Below are positions 52,463 through 62,900 of a stretch of 64,000 bases of DNA, in pieces; within the stretch, counting starts at the first letter, position 1; each line of letters starts with the position of its first letter. Origin of the DNA: Sphingobacterium corticibacter (lineage in GTDB: Bacteria > Bacteroidota > Bacteroidia > Sphingobacteriales > Sphingobacteriaceae); assembly GCF_003076635.1 (NCBI RefSeq), contig NZ_QDKG01000001.1, forward strand, positions 1,054,001-1,118,000. The letters are read 5' to 3'. The notes beneath the pieces are model-generated. The model had not been told where the DNA came from, did not search any database, and saw only the letters and a list, made by a program, of their open reading frames with translations. The translations under genes were made by a program, and so were the position numbers.

Positions 52463-53201
52463 TTGGTGATAACATAAATGTGGTGATAAATGGGGTAGTA
52501 TTTACTGCATTTGTCAATTTCAATTCAGCTTGTCGGAAGCTGTTAAGCCATGTTTTGTGCGCATAGAAATGTAAAGCTCCGATTGTATACGCTGCAAAAT
52601 TATTTACATCCCGTAAATGTTCCGTTACATAGATCGTTCCTGTTGCTTTGCATACTCGGTTCAGTTCTTGAAAAAATCGAATGCGCTCATCTTCCTTCCT
52701 AATTTCATGTGCCGCTAGGAAAATGATGATGCGATCAAATGACTGATTTGCAAAGGGCAGATTATTGGTATCTATCCATATGGTCGATGCATGCGGTAAA
52801 TAGGCTTTGCGAGCTCTCCGGATAGAGATTTCCGTGTGTTTTTTCGAGTCGAAAAAATCAGCATTACTTAGGGAGATTTTGGGATATTTCTTGATTAAAA
52901 TAGTGCTGATTTCGTCAAATCCTGCATGTACATTCAGTAAACTCTCACCTTCCATTTCGGGTAAAAATGGAAGTTCGTACAGATCAGATTGATCATACAC
53001 GTAATAAGACACAAGCAAAGATATGGATAGCGTGATTAATCCTACTGATGCAATTCCGTAGAGAATAGCGTTCCATGGCGGTTTCGACCAATAGGCGATT
53101 ACCATGGAGACGAGGAATATGGCGATTGCTAATACATAAAAATGCCAATTGAACCGGATAATGTTCCAAACGCCTTGAAATCTGTTGCGATCTATTACCA
53201 T
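52446..53201 (-). CDS. Membrane-anchored SAM-dependent methyltransferase-like protein
   Basis: 251 residues: two N-terminal membrane helices (FYVLAIAIFLVSMVIAYW; ILYGIASVGLITLSISLLVS), then a methyltransferase-like domain. The usual glycine-rich loop is weak (LLNVHAGFDEISTILIKKY; GxGxG is absent). Later motifs are better kept: LPFANQSFDRIIIFLAAHEI and RVCKATGTIYVTEHLRD. It may therefore be a divergent or inactive methyltransferase. It overlaps both neighbours (7 bp with the DUF2071 gene, 17 bp with the membrane protein gene). Confidence 0.78.
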   Translation of the reverse strand: MVIDRNRFQGVWNIIRFNWHFYVLAIAIFLVSMVIAYWSKPPWNAILYGIASVGLITLSISLLVSYYVYDQSDLYELPFLPEMEGESLLNVHAGFDEISTILIKKYPKISLSNADFFDSKKHTEISIRRARKAYLPHASTIWIDTNNLPFANQSFDRIIIFLAAHEIRKEDERIRFFQELNRVCKATGTIYVTEHLRDVNNFAAYTIGALHFYAHKTWLNSFRQAELKLTNAVNTTPFITTFMLSPNGNSY

Positions 53202-53929
53202 TTTTCGACGATGCCTTTATTCCATTTATAAGGTACATTCGTGATTCGAAATGCACTTGCCAAGACCACATTATCAAGCTTTAGATGATCTATAAAACCA
53301 ATTTTACTTGCTGTGACTTCAATCGGTTGCGGAGTCCAATCTTGCCGTAGACCTTTTACAATTAGCATTGACTTCTTCGTTGCATCATAACTGAAGGTGT
53401 GTGGTAGTGGGCCCGCGAATTTTCGAGCGTCTTTCCAATTATCAAAAGGGGAACCGACCGGAATGGTTTGTGGCTCTGATTCTGTCTTCCACGATACACT
53501 AAAATCAGCTTGGAGAGATTGGATGGTTTGTGTCGTGCCCGTTCTTGATCGGCGAACATCGATATGTTTATAGTGATAATGGGTGAAAATGTTGCCTAAG
53601 AAACTCATCTTACGTTTATCAGTCTCCGAACTCAAAATATATAATCCTCGCAAGCGTTTGCCAGCCAAATTAGTATAGCGTGCAAAAACACGATATCCAA
53701 TAAGGAAGAAGTCGTGACCAAGCCAAGTTGGAAATATAGCCGGCCGCAGATGCGAAGTTTGTACCGCTGCTACCGCGATAAATGCCCATTTGTCTTGATA
53801 GGTATCTAACTCCAAACTATCTGGGATAAGATGCTGCAATTGCTCTTTCGGTACCGCAAACGTGACGACTAACGATTCGTCAAAATGAGCCTTGACAGCA
53901 AAGGGGTGATTTTTTAAACGATCTAACAT
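53195..53929 (-). CDS. DUF2071 family protein
   Basis: 244 residues matching DUF2071, a beta-rich fold related to acetoacetate decarboxylase. It shows the opening HPFAVKAHFDESLVVTFAVP, QLQHLIPDSLELDTYQDKWA and FFLIGYRVFARYTNLAGKRL, and RGLYILSSETDKRKM. No catalytic lysine can be assigned with certainty. It lies between the DoxX-like and methyltransferase-like genes, overlapping each by 7 bp. The set may act on a lipid or small ketone at the membrane, which is only inference. Confidence 0.85.
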   Translation of the reverse strand: MLDRLKNHPFAVKAHFDESLVVTFAVPKEQLQHLIPDSLELDTYQDKWAFIAVAAVQTSHLRPAIFPTWLGHDFFLIGYRVFARYTNLAGKRLRGLYILSSETDKRKMSFLGNIFTHYHYKHIDVRRSRTGTTQTIQSLQADFSVSWKTESEPQTIPVGSPFDNWKDARKFAGPLPHTFSYDATKKSMLIVKGLRQDWTPQPIEVTASKIGFIDHLKLDNVVLASAFRITNVPYKWNKGIVEKW

Positions 53930-54327
53930 TTACTTTTTCTTTTTAACCCGTAGTTCAAAGTAAACTCCCAATAATAAATCAATGCACAAAATAGCAGAGC
54001 AAACACCAAATTCATATATCCCCATAGTAAAAGGTGGGGAACTAATATCATCTCAAGCACATTCATGAGCATTACGATGGAAATTTGCGTAATCGCATTG
54101 AATCTTGAGAGTAGGCCAGAGAATATCCAGATTGCCATCAGTATTTCAGCACAACCGATCATAAGTGTCAGTTCTCTGGCATAAGTAGCCCCAAGAATAG
54201 TTGCCACAATCTCTTCATGACGAGGAACAAGCTTTAGTACCTTGCAAAATAAACCATTCACAAGCCAAACGGCCGTGAGCAAATATGTCAAAATGGTATG
54301 TAATGATTGTTTTATCTCGGTATTCAT
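53923..54327 (-). CDS. DoxX-like membrane protein
   Basis: 134 residues from ATG at 54327 (MNTEIKQSLHTILTYLL); a longer in-frame start gives an unlikely N-terminus. Four membrane helices of the DoxX-like type are seen, with YLLTAVWLVNGLFCKVLKLV, ELTLMIGCAEILMAIWIF and ISIVMLMNVLEMILVPHLLL. It is first of the four overlapping genes and lies 105 bp behind the AraC-type regulator gene on the same strand. DoxX-type proteins are linked to redox stress or quinone chemistry in other bacteria, but no specific role can be given here. Confidence 0.82.
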   Translation of the reverse strand: MNTEIKQSLHTILTYLLTAVWLVNGLFCKVLKLVPRHEEIVATILGATYARELTLMIGCAEILMAIWIFSGLLSRFNAITQISIVMLMNVLEMILVPHLLLWGYMNLVFALLFCALIYYWEFTLNYGLKRKSKC

Positions 54328-54431
54328 AGAAGCTGTAGCCGATGTTTCCACCAATATTGGCGCTGATCGACTTAAAACTAGTAAAAACACATGAGCTGTG
54401 CAATTAGCTTTAAAAGCACCATAAAAATATT

Positions 54432-55325
54432 CTAAAGCGTTTTACGGTATTCATTCGGCGTAGCTCCAATGCGTTTTTTGAATAATCGGGTGAAGTGCTG
54501 CGGGTATTTGAAACCTAATTCTGTTGCGATCAATTGTATGGATTTTTCCGAGTCATGCATCTTGATCTTTGCCATATCCATTAACTTACCCTGTATATAT
54601 TCCTGTGCAGATTTACCAGTCTCTTTCTTGATGAGGTCTCCAAAATAATTAGGCGACATATGTAGTTTGTCTGCAAAGTAAGCTACGGCTGGAAGGCCAT
54701 ATTCTTGGGCAATATCTCCTGTAAAATAATTATTAAGTTCTTGCTCGAATTTAACTAATGCACCTTTATTAGCGTTTTCGCGGGTGATAAATTGTCGATC
54801 ATAAAAGCGAGTGCAATAATTTAAAAACAACTCAATATTGGATATGATCAGCTGCTTGCTGTGCTTATCGATCGCATGCTCCAATTCATATTCAATATTC
54901 GCAAAACAATCTCCAATTACCTTGCGTTCTGACTCCGAAAGATGTAGCGCCTCATGCACTTGGTATGAGAAAAAGTGGTATTGATCGATTTGTTTACCCA
55001 ACGTCGTGCCAACCAATAAATCGGGGTGAAACACCAAAGCCAATCCCTGCGGCTGGTAATAATCTTCATTGTATTGTCCAATCACTTGTCCTGGCGCCAG
55101 AAATATCAAAGACCCTTCTTCATAATCGTAGTTCGCTAATCCATACCGCAAATCGCCGCAATGGATCTTTTTTAGAAATACCGTGTAAAAATCATAACGC
55201 AACTTTCTATTATGGCGCGGATCGGCCTTGTCGAGATGCACAATGCTTACCAAGGGATGCAAGGTGCTATTGTTATTGAATGCATTGTATTGTGTAACCG
55301 ATTCAAAATGCTGTATCTCTTCCAT
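54432..55325 (-). CDS. AraC-family transcriptional regulator
   Basis: 297 residues from ATG at 55325 (MEEIQHFESV); an in-frame start 33 bp upstream is also possible. The N-terminal 180 residues form a cupin-like sensing domain (FYTVFLKKIHCGDLRYGLAN, then GSLIFLAPGQVIGQYN). The C-terminal AraC domain shows GLPAVAYFADKLHMSPNYFG and IQLIATELGFKYPQHFTRLF, then FKKRIGATPNEYRK. It is divergent from the aldo/keto reductase gene (167 bp apart) and lies upstream of the DoxX-DUF2071 run. It may control either or both. Confidence 0.9.
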   Translation of the reverse strand: MEEIQHFESVTQYNAFNNNSTLHPLVSIVHLDKADPRHNRKLRYDFYTVFLKKIHCGDLRYGLANYDYEEGSLIFLAPGQVIGQYNEDYYQPQGLALVFHPDLLVGTTLGKQIDQYHFFSYQVHEALHLSESERKVIGDCFANIEYELEHAIDKHSKQLIISNIELFLNYCTRFYDRQFITRENANKGALVKFEQELNNYFTGDIAQEYGLPAVAYFADKLHMSPNYFGDLIKKETGKSAQEYIQGKLMDMAKIKMHDSEKSIQLIATELGFKYPQHFTRLFKKRIGATPNEYRKTL

Positions 55326-55470
55326 GGTCAAAGGTTTTATAGTACGAATGTAATACATTATACGTAAGCGAGGTATGCCATGTCTGACAATCAGTAATAT
55401 TGGTAATTATTCCAGTAATCGGTACACAATAATACAGTCGTAACTTCCTGAACTTTATATTTTTAATTAG

Positions 55471-57107
<1,637 letters not shown>

Positions 57108-57154
57108 ATTACAAAGGTAAGAACTATGGGCAAAAAAATACTAAATCACATGCT

Positions 57155-58207
57155 TTAGGTGATCCGAAGGTAGCGTTTGGTTAAGTATTTTCTGATTGGA
57201 ATATCGACCACCTTCATGATAAGGTAAGCAAATAATATTAATCCAATACTGCCACCGATCACAATGAATGGCAAATGACTTTCTTGAAATGCTGCGCTCT
57301 GCAAATAATCGCCAAAGATCCAGATCGCCGCATAATGTGTCATGTAGAGCGGATAGGAGATTGCTCCTAGGAAAGCGCTAAACGGTTGAATCCCTTTTGG
57401 CGTGCTCGTGCCAGCACCTATTGCCACGATGAGTGGAAAGAGGAAAAGTACAATTAAGGACTCGACCAGCCAATTAATTGATGTGAAAGGCATTAGTAAA
57501 GCCAAAGTCAGTAATGAAACAGGGAAGAGGTAACCGAAGGCATTGCTGATAATCCATTGCCTTCGGTAAATTAATAATCCGGCGCAGAATGAGTAGGCTA
57601 ACCGAATGCCACCCACTTCCCAATTATCTATACTCCAACCTCCAGCTAAATTGCCGTAAGAATAGCTAGTGTATATTATTGCCATCGCTGCTAAAGCAAC
57701 TATGATAAAGATATATTTAGTGGTAATGCGCACCAGAAAAAGCGCGTAGATAACATTAGCGACATATTCCCAAAACAATGACCACGCAGGCGCATTTAAG
57801 CTAAACAAATTAAATGCCTTCTCTTCCATTACGGGATAAGGAATGAGCAATATGGAATAAATAAAAAGCTGAAAATATTCGCTTATTCCTTTTGGTTCGG
57901 CTGCGCTATAAGGTGCCCATAACAATCCGATTAATCCTAAAACTGATCCTATAATGACCAAAGGTTGCAATCGAATAAGCCTTACGATGAAAAAATGGCT
58001 AAGAGACATCGACTTTATCCGATCATCATATGCATATCCCATAACAAAGCCGGATAAACAGAAGAAAAAATCAACGGCCAGAAATCCATGTCCGATAACA
58101 TTGTCTTCGAATTGAGGGAATATCCACTCCATAAAATGAAAGATTACAATTGCCATGGCGGCCATGCCCCGTAATCCATCTAAGGCTAATATATGTTGTT
58201 TTTGCAT
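57155..58207 (-). CDS. Acyltransferase family 3 (OafA/YrhL-like) membrane protein
   Basis: 350 residues from ATG at 58207 (MQKQHILALDGLRGMAAMAI); an in-frame TTG 12 bp upstream is possible, with GAGGGAAGG before it. About ten membrane helices. The family marks are LDGLRGMAAMAIVIFHFMEW (catalytic His) and DFFFCLSGFVMGYAYDDRIK (Phe-Phe-x-x-Ser-Gly-Phe), then WSLFWEYVANVIYALFLV. Such enzymes add acyl groups to surface sugars (O-antigen, peptidoglycan, exopolysaccharide). No glycan genes are nearby. It is divergent from the phytochrome-like gene. Confidence 0.9.
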   Translation of the reverse strand: MQKQHILALDGLRGMAAMAIVIFHFMEWIFPQFEDNVIGHGFLAVDFFFCLSGFVMGYAYDDRIKSMSLSHFFIVRLIRLQPLVIIGSVLGLIGLLWAPYSAAEPKGISEYFQLFIYSILLIPYPVMEEKAFNLFSLNAPAWSLFWEYVANVIYALFLVRITTKYIFIIVALAAMAIIYTSYSYGNLAGGWSIDNWEVGGIRLAYSFCAGLLIYRRQWIISNAFGYLFPVSLLTLALLMPFTSINWLVESLIVLFLFPLIVAIGAGTSTPKGIQPFSAFLGAISYPLYMTHYAAIWIFGDYLQSAAFQESHLPFIVIGGSIGLILFAYLIMKVVDIPIRKYLTKRYLRIT

Positions 58208-58437
58208 AAATATGTTCAACCTTCCCTCACAAAATCGACAATACGATTGTTATTCTTCTGTATAGCCTAGACCAGACCCTAGGTCCTGACCGAGGTGATA
58301 GGAAAAGGTCAAATATACTAAAAGATAAAACGGGAATGGTGCGATGATGATTTTGGACTATAAGAGTAGATCAATTCGATTATAACAATATTTTCTTACC
58401 TTGCTCTACATTTGAGAATTTTACTGATTCACACTAA

Positions 58438-59931
58438 ATGCATAAAACAAATTTTGACTCGGAGTTTTGCGGAGCTTTACCTATACATCATATCAATACG
58501 ATTCAACCGTATGGCATAATACTGGTAATAGATAAGGAAGACTATTCGATTGTCCAGACTACTACAAACACAATTGACCATCTCCAGATTGATCATAAAG
58601 ATCTTATTGGGACGACTTTTTGTGATTTGTGCGATCAGTCGGAGGCACAGATTAGAGATTCATTCGCTGTGCGAGTTGGTAAACGTGATACCTATACGAT
58701 ACTAATAGCGGACAAAACCTTTTATGCCTTAGTGCATGAAATGGAGGCATATTATATCATTGAACTGCAAGAACAGACCCCTAACAAAAAACTATCTGGT
58801 GGTTTGCAGGATATCAAAAATTTAGTCACGGCGATGGAAGGCATCAATGACCTTTCTGAATTGTGTGATCTGGTCGTGTCGGAATTGAAAGAGATGTTGG
58901 GCATAGATGGCGTGATGATGTACAAATTCGATCCAGAGTGGAATGGTACTGTGATCTCTGAGGAAAAAAGTAATGGGTTGGAAAATTATTTAGGTGTCAC
59001 TTTTCCGGCATCGGATGTACCCAAACAAGCACGTGATCTTTACTTAAAAAATCCACTTCGATTGATCCCAGACCGTACTTATACGCCTGCTCGTCTCTAT
59101 CCAGTCATCAATCCTTTGACAAATACATTCAGCGATCTCTCTCCCTGTCACCTTCGTGGTGTGGCCGATGTGCACCGTGAGTATATGAAAAATATGAAGA
59201 TGGTTGGATCAATGTCCATTCGTGTTATTCATAATGGCAGCTTATGGGGCTTGATCTCGTGCAATCATACCTCTGCCTATCATCTTACATTTGATGAGAG
59301 TGCGAACTTTGGTTTGCTATCTAATGTGATATCTAACAAAATATCATCCATCATTAATGCAAATGAATATCAATTTATTTCGCAGCTTCAAACTACTCGT
59401 AATGCTATTGTAGATAAAATATATAGTTCAGGGTCTGTCACCAAAGGGCTATTTCATGATGATACTGATGCGTCGTTATTGACGTTGTTACGTGCAACTG
59501 GCGCAGTACTGTATAGCGGAGGTAAGCAATTTACATACGGAGAAGTACCTGACAATAGCTTTTTAGACAATCTTATTCTTTGGTTGCAAGCCAAAAATAT
59601 TGACAAGGTATATAGCACACATCATCTAGCAGGTGTGATGCAAGAATCATCACGATTTAGTGAAATTGCCAGTGGAATGTTAGTTATCCCAATTTCTTCA
59701 AATGCACCAGATTATATCGTTTGTTTTCGTCCAGAAGTAATTAAAACAATCGAATGGGGAGGCAATCCAAATCAAGCGATTAATTTTGAAGACGACGGAA
59801 TAAATTATCATCCAAGGCATTCCTTTAAGGTTTGGCAAGAAACAGTAAATCAAGTTGCTCAACCTTGGCATGAGCAGGAAATTCAGATTGCAAGTACGAT
59901 TCGCAGTTTCCTCTTGGAATTTAAATCATAA
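58438..59931 (+). CDS. Bacteriophytochrome-like PAS-GAF-PHY photoreceptor without output domain
   Basis: 497 residues that end after the photosensory core. The PAS start FCGALPIHHINTIQPYG lines up with the bacteriophytochrome motif that carries the biliverdin-binding cysteine (here Cys11). The GAF domain has VTFPASDVPKQARDLYLKNP (PASDIP motif), LSPCHLRGVADVHREYMKNM and SLWGLISCNHTSAYH with the chromophore-contact histidines. The rest fits a diverged PHY domain. No kinase or other effector is attached, unlike most relatives. The next gene, 14 bp downstream in another frame, encodes a giant CheB-CheR-PAS histidine kinase that may be its output. No heme oxygenase gene is in the window. Confidence 0.85.
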   Translation: MHKTNFDSEFCGALPIHHINTIQPYGIILVIDKEDYSIVQTTTNTIDHLQIDHKDLIGTTFCDLCDQSEAQIRDSFAVRVGKRDTYTILIADKTFYALVHEMEAYYIIELQEQTPNKKLSGGLQDIKNLVTAMEGINDLSELCDLVVSELKEMLGIDGVMMYKFDPEWNGTVISEEKSNGLENYLGVTFPASDVPKQARDLYLKNPLRLIPDRTYTPARLYPVINPLTNTFSDLSPCHLRGVADVHREYMKNMKMVGSMSIRVIHNGSLWGLISCNHTSAYHLTFDESANFGLLSNVISNKISSIINANEYQFISQLQTTRNAIVDKIYSSGSVTKGLFHDDTDASLLTLLRATGAVLYSGGKQFTYGEVPDNSFLDNLILWLQAKNIDKVYSTHHLAGVMQESSRFSEIASGMLVIPISSNAPDYIVCFRPEVIKTIEWGGNPNQAINFEDDGINYHPRHSFKVWQETVNQVAQPWHEQEIQIASTIRSFLLEFKS

Positions 59932-59945
59932 ACAACGCTACTTAA

Positions 59946-62900
59946 ATGGCTAATAAAGCACAGCCCTTGTCAACTTATGTGGTCGCGATTGGCGCATCTG
60001 CAGGTGGCTTGGAAGCAATACATGACTTCTTTGACCGCGTTCCATCGGATATCGATGTTGCTTATGTATTGATTCAACATCTCTCTTCCGATTACAAAAG
60101 TTTGCTTGTAGAGCTCGTGTCGAAGCATACGCACATGAAAGTTGTGGAAGCGACCGAAGGGAAGCTGATAGAACCCGCCTTCGTATACGTGATCCCTAAC
60201 GATAAACTAATAAGTATTAAAAATGGACGACTTCACCTCGAGAAGAAAGGTGAAAAAGTGCCTAATAACGCCATTGATAATTTCTTCCTGAGCTTGGCGA
60301 AAGACAAAAAGGAACGCGCGATAGCGATTGTGCTATCGGGCACAGGTCACGACGGTACCAAAGGTATAGAAGCCATCAAGGAGCAGGGCGGATTAGTGAT
60401 CGCGCAGCAACCAGATACGGCTAAATTTGATAGTATGCCTGTCAATGCAATTGCATCTGGAGCAGTAGATTTTGTGGTGCCGACATCTGAGATGTATGAC
60501 AAGATCACGGCACATATTAATTCTGCCCCAATCCGTGAAGTAGAAAACGGAGGTATTGATGAGAAGAGTTTAGATAAAATTTTTGATCTCATCTACGAAC
60601 GTACTGGACACGATTTTTCACTCTATAAAACCCCCACCATCTTCCGACGTATCGGTAGACGGATGAAAGAACTCAAAATTGAGCTCACGAAAGATTATGT
60701 CCAGTATTTGCTAGAAAATAAGCAGGAAATTTCTATCCTTAGTAAAGATTTTCTAGTGGGGGTTACACAGTTTTTTAGAGATGAAGCTGCTTTTACCATT
60801 GTTAAGAATAAAGTAATTCCCGAGATCATTGCCCGCAAAGATGATGGCGATACGATGAAGGTGTGGGTATGCGCGTGTAGCACTGGTGAGGAAGTATATT
60901 CTATCGCTATTCTCATTGATAAATACTTGCAAACGATCGACAAACATGTTGAGGTGAAGATCTTTGCCTCAGATATTGATGATGCAAGTTTGGACATTGC
61001 TTCGAAGAATAATTATCCTGAATCTTTCATAAAATTCATTCCAGATGATATTCTCGAAGAGTATTTTATACACGATGGCAAGCGCATTTCAGTAGTTCCG
61101 CATATCCGGAAGCAGATCGTATTTGCAAAGCATAATGTCATTAAAAGTCCACCTTTTATAAAGAACGATCTAATCTGCTGTCGCAATATGCTTATCTACA
61201 TGAATAGCATTTTACAACAAAAGATATTAACGACCTTTCATTACTCCTTGAATACGGCAGGATTTTTATTTTTGGGGCCTAGTGAGACGATCGCACCGAT
61301 CAAAGATGGCGTTTTAGAGATTAGTGGCAAGTGGAAAATATACCGTAAAAGTGGCGTTATCCCCAGGCCTAATGATTTTGCAAATGGCGGACGGGTAGAT
61401 AATTCTGGGCGTTTTTCCATGCCGACACGCCAGAAAGTCAAAGTATCGGCAGAAGAGCAATTTCAGAGATTCCTAGTAGCTCAGTACGGGTATGTTGGGG
61501 TCTTTATAGATCGTAATTTTGAGGTACGTGATACCGTAGGTGACTACAGGCGATTTTTGTCTTTGCCAGATAAGAAGTTCGAAGTCAACTTGTTGAAGAT
61601 GGTTCATAAGGAACTGTCATTTATGTTGAGTAATACCATTCGATCCGTTTGGAAAGACAATAAAGCATCATCATTAAAACGTATGCGCTTACGCCGAGGT
61701 AAAGATGATGTCTTTGTTAACATAGATGTGAGTCCGCCGAGTGAAGAGGTTGCTCAGCCCTACACTTTGGTCGTTTTTAAAGAAGTGGATACAGAAATAG
61801 CAACTCCGCAGTATGTCGTTCCTATTGATGCTAATGAACAACAAACTGGCTACGTACTGGAGTTAGAAAATGAACTCAGTGAGACGCGTGGTAACTTGCA
61901 GATCGCCGTGGAAGAAATGGAGACCACGAACGAAGAGTTACAGTCCAGTAATGAGGAGTTGATTTCGGCCAATGAAGAACTACAATCCGGTAATGAAGAG
62001 TTGCAATCTCTTAATGAGGAGTTGCATACGCTTAATGCGGAGCATCAGCAGAAGATCACCGAACTGATCGAGCTCAATGATGATCTGAACAATTATTTTA
62101 AGAGTGTCGATATTGGCCAGATCTTTTTAGATAAAAATGGACATATCCGAAAGTTTAATCCGGCGGCTGTGGAGATGGTCAACCTCATAGAAGCAGACAT
62201 TGGACGACCGATAAGCCATATTTCTAATAATATTAAGTATGGTCAATTCTTGCCAGATATTAATGATGCATTAGCGCATGGCAATTATGTGACGGAAAAA
62301 GAGATCGAGTTAAGCAATAGTAGAATTTGTCTGATGCGGATCTTGCCGTACACCCGTGTAGATGGCAAGAAAGATGGAGTCGTTATCACATTTATAGATA
62401 TCAGTGCGTTAAACGAACAAAATAATATTATCGCTGCCGTCTTTAGAGCTAGCCTAAGTGCTATTTTAATCTTTAAACCGATTAGATCTGGTAGTGAACA
62501 AATCATTGACTTTGAATGCTTGGCAGCAAATAGTACTGCTATTACGATATCTAATCGGCAAGTAAATTCTTTGGCTGGTTTAAAATTGAAAAATCAACTA
62601 TCGGATTTGACGGATTCTAATTTGATGGACAGATTCAAACGCATCTACAGCAGCAACGATCATCTAGAAACAGAAGTTCAACTTAGCAATCAAAACTGGT
62701 ACATCGTAACAGCATCAAAGATGAGCGATATGCTCGCTGTAACTTATACCGATGTTACCGAACGTAAAAAGAACGAGCAAAGTTTGAGAAAAAACTTCAA
62801 TGAATTGGTACAGACCCGTGAATCATTACGAGAGTTGAACAATCAATTGGAGAATCGAGTAAGAGAAAGAACATCGAGTCTTGCTGAGAGCGAAAATCGC

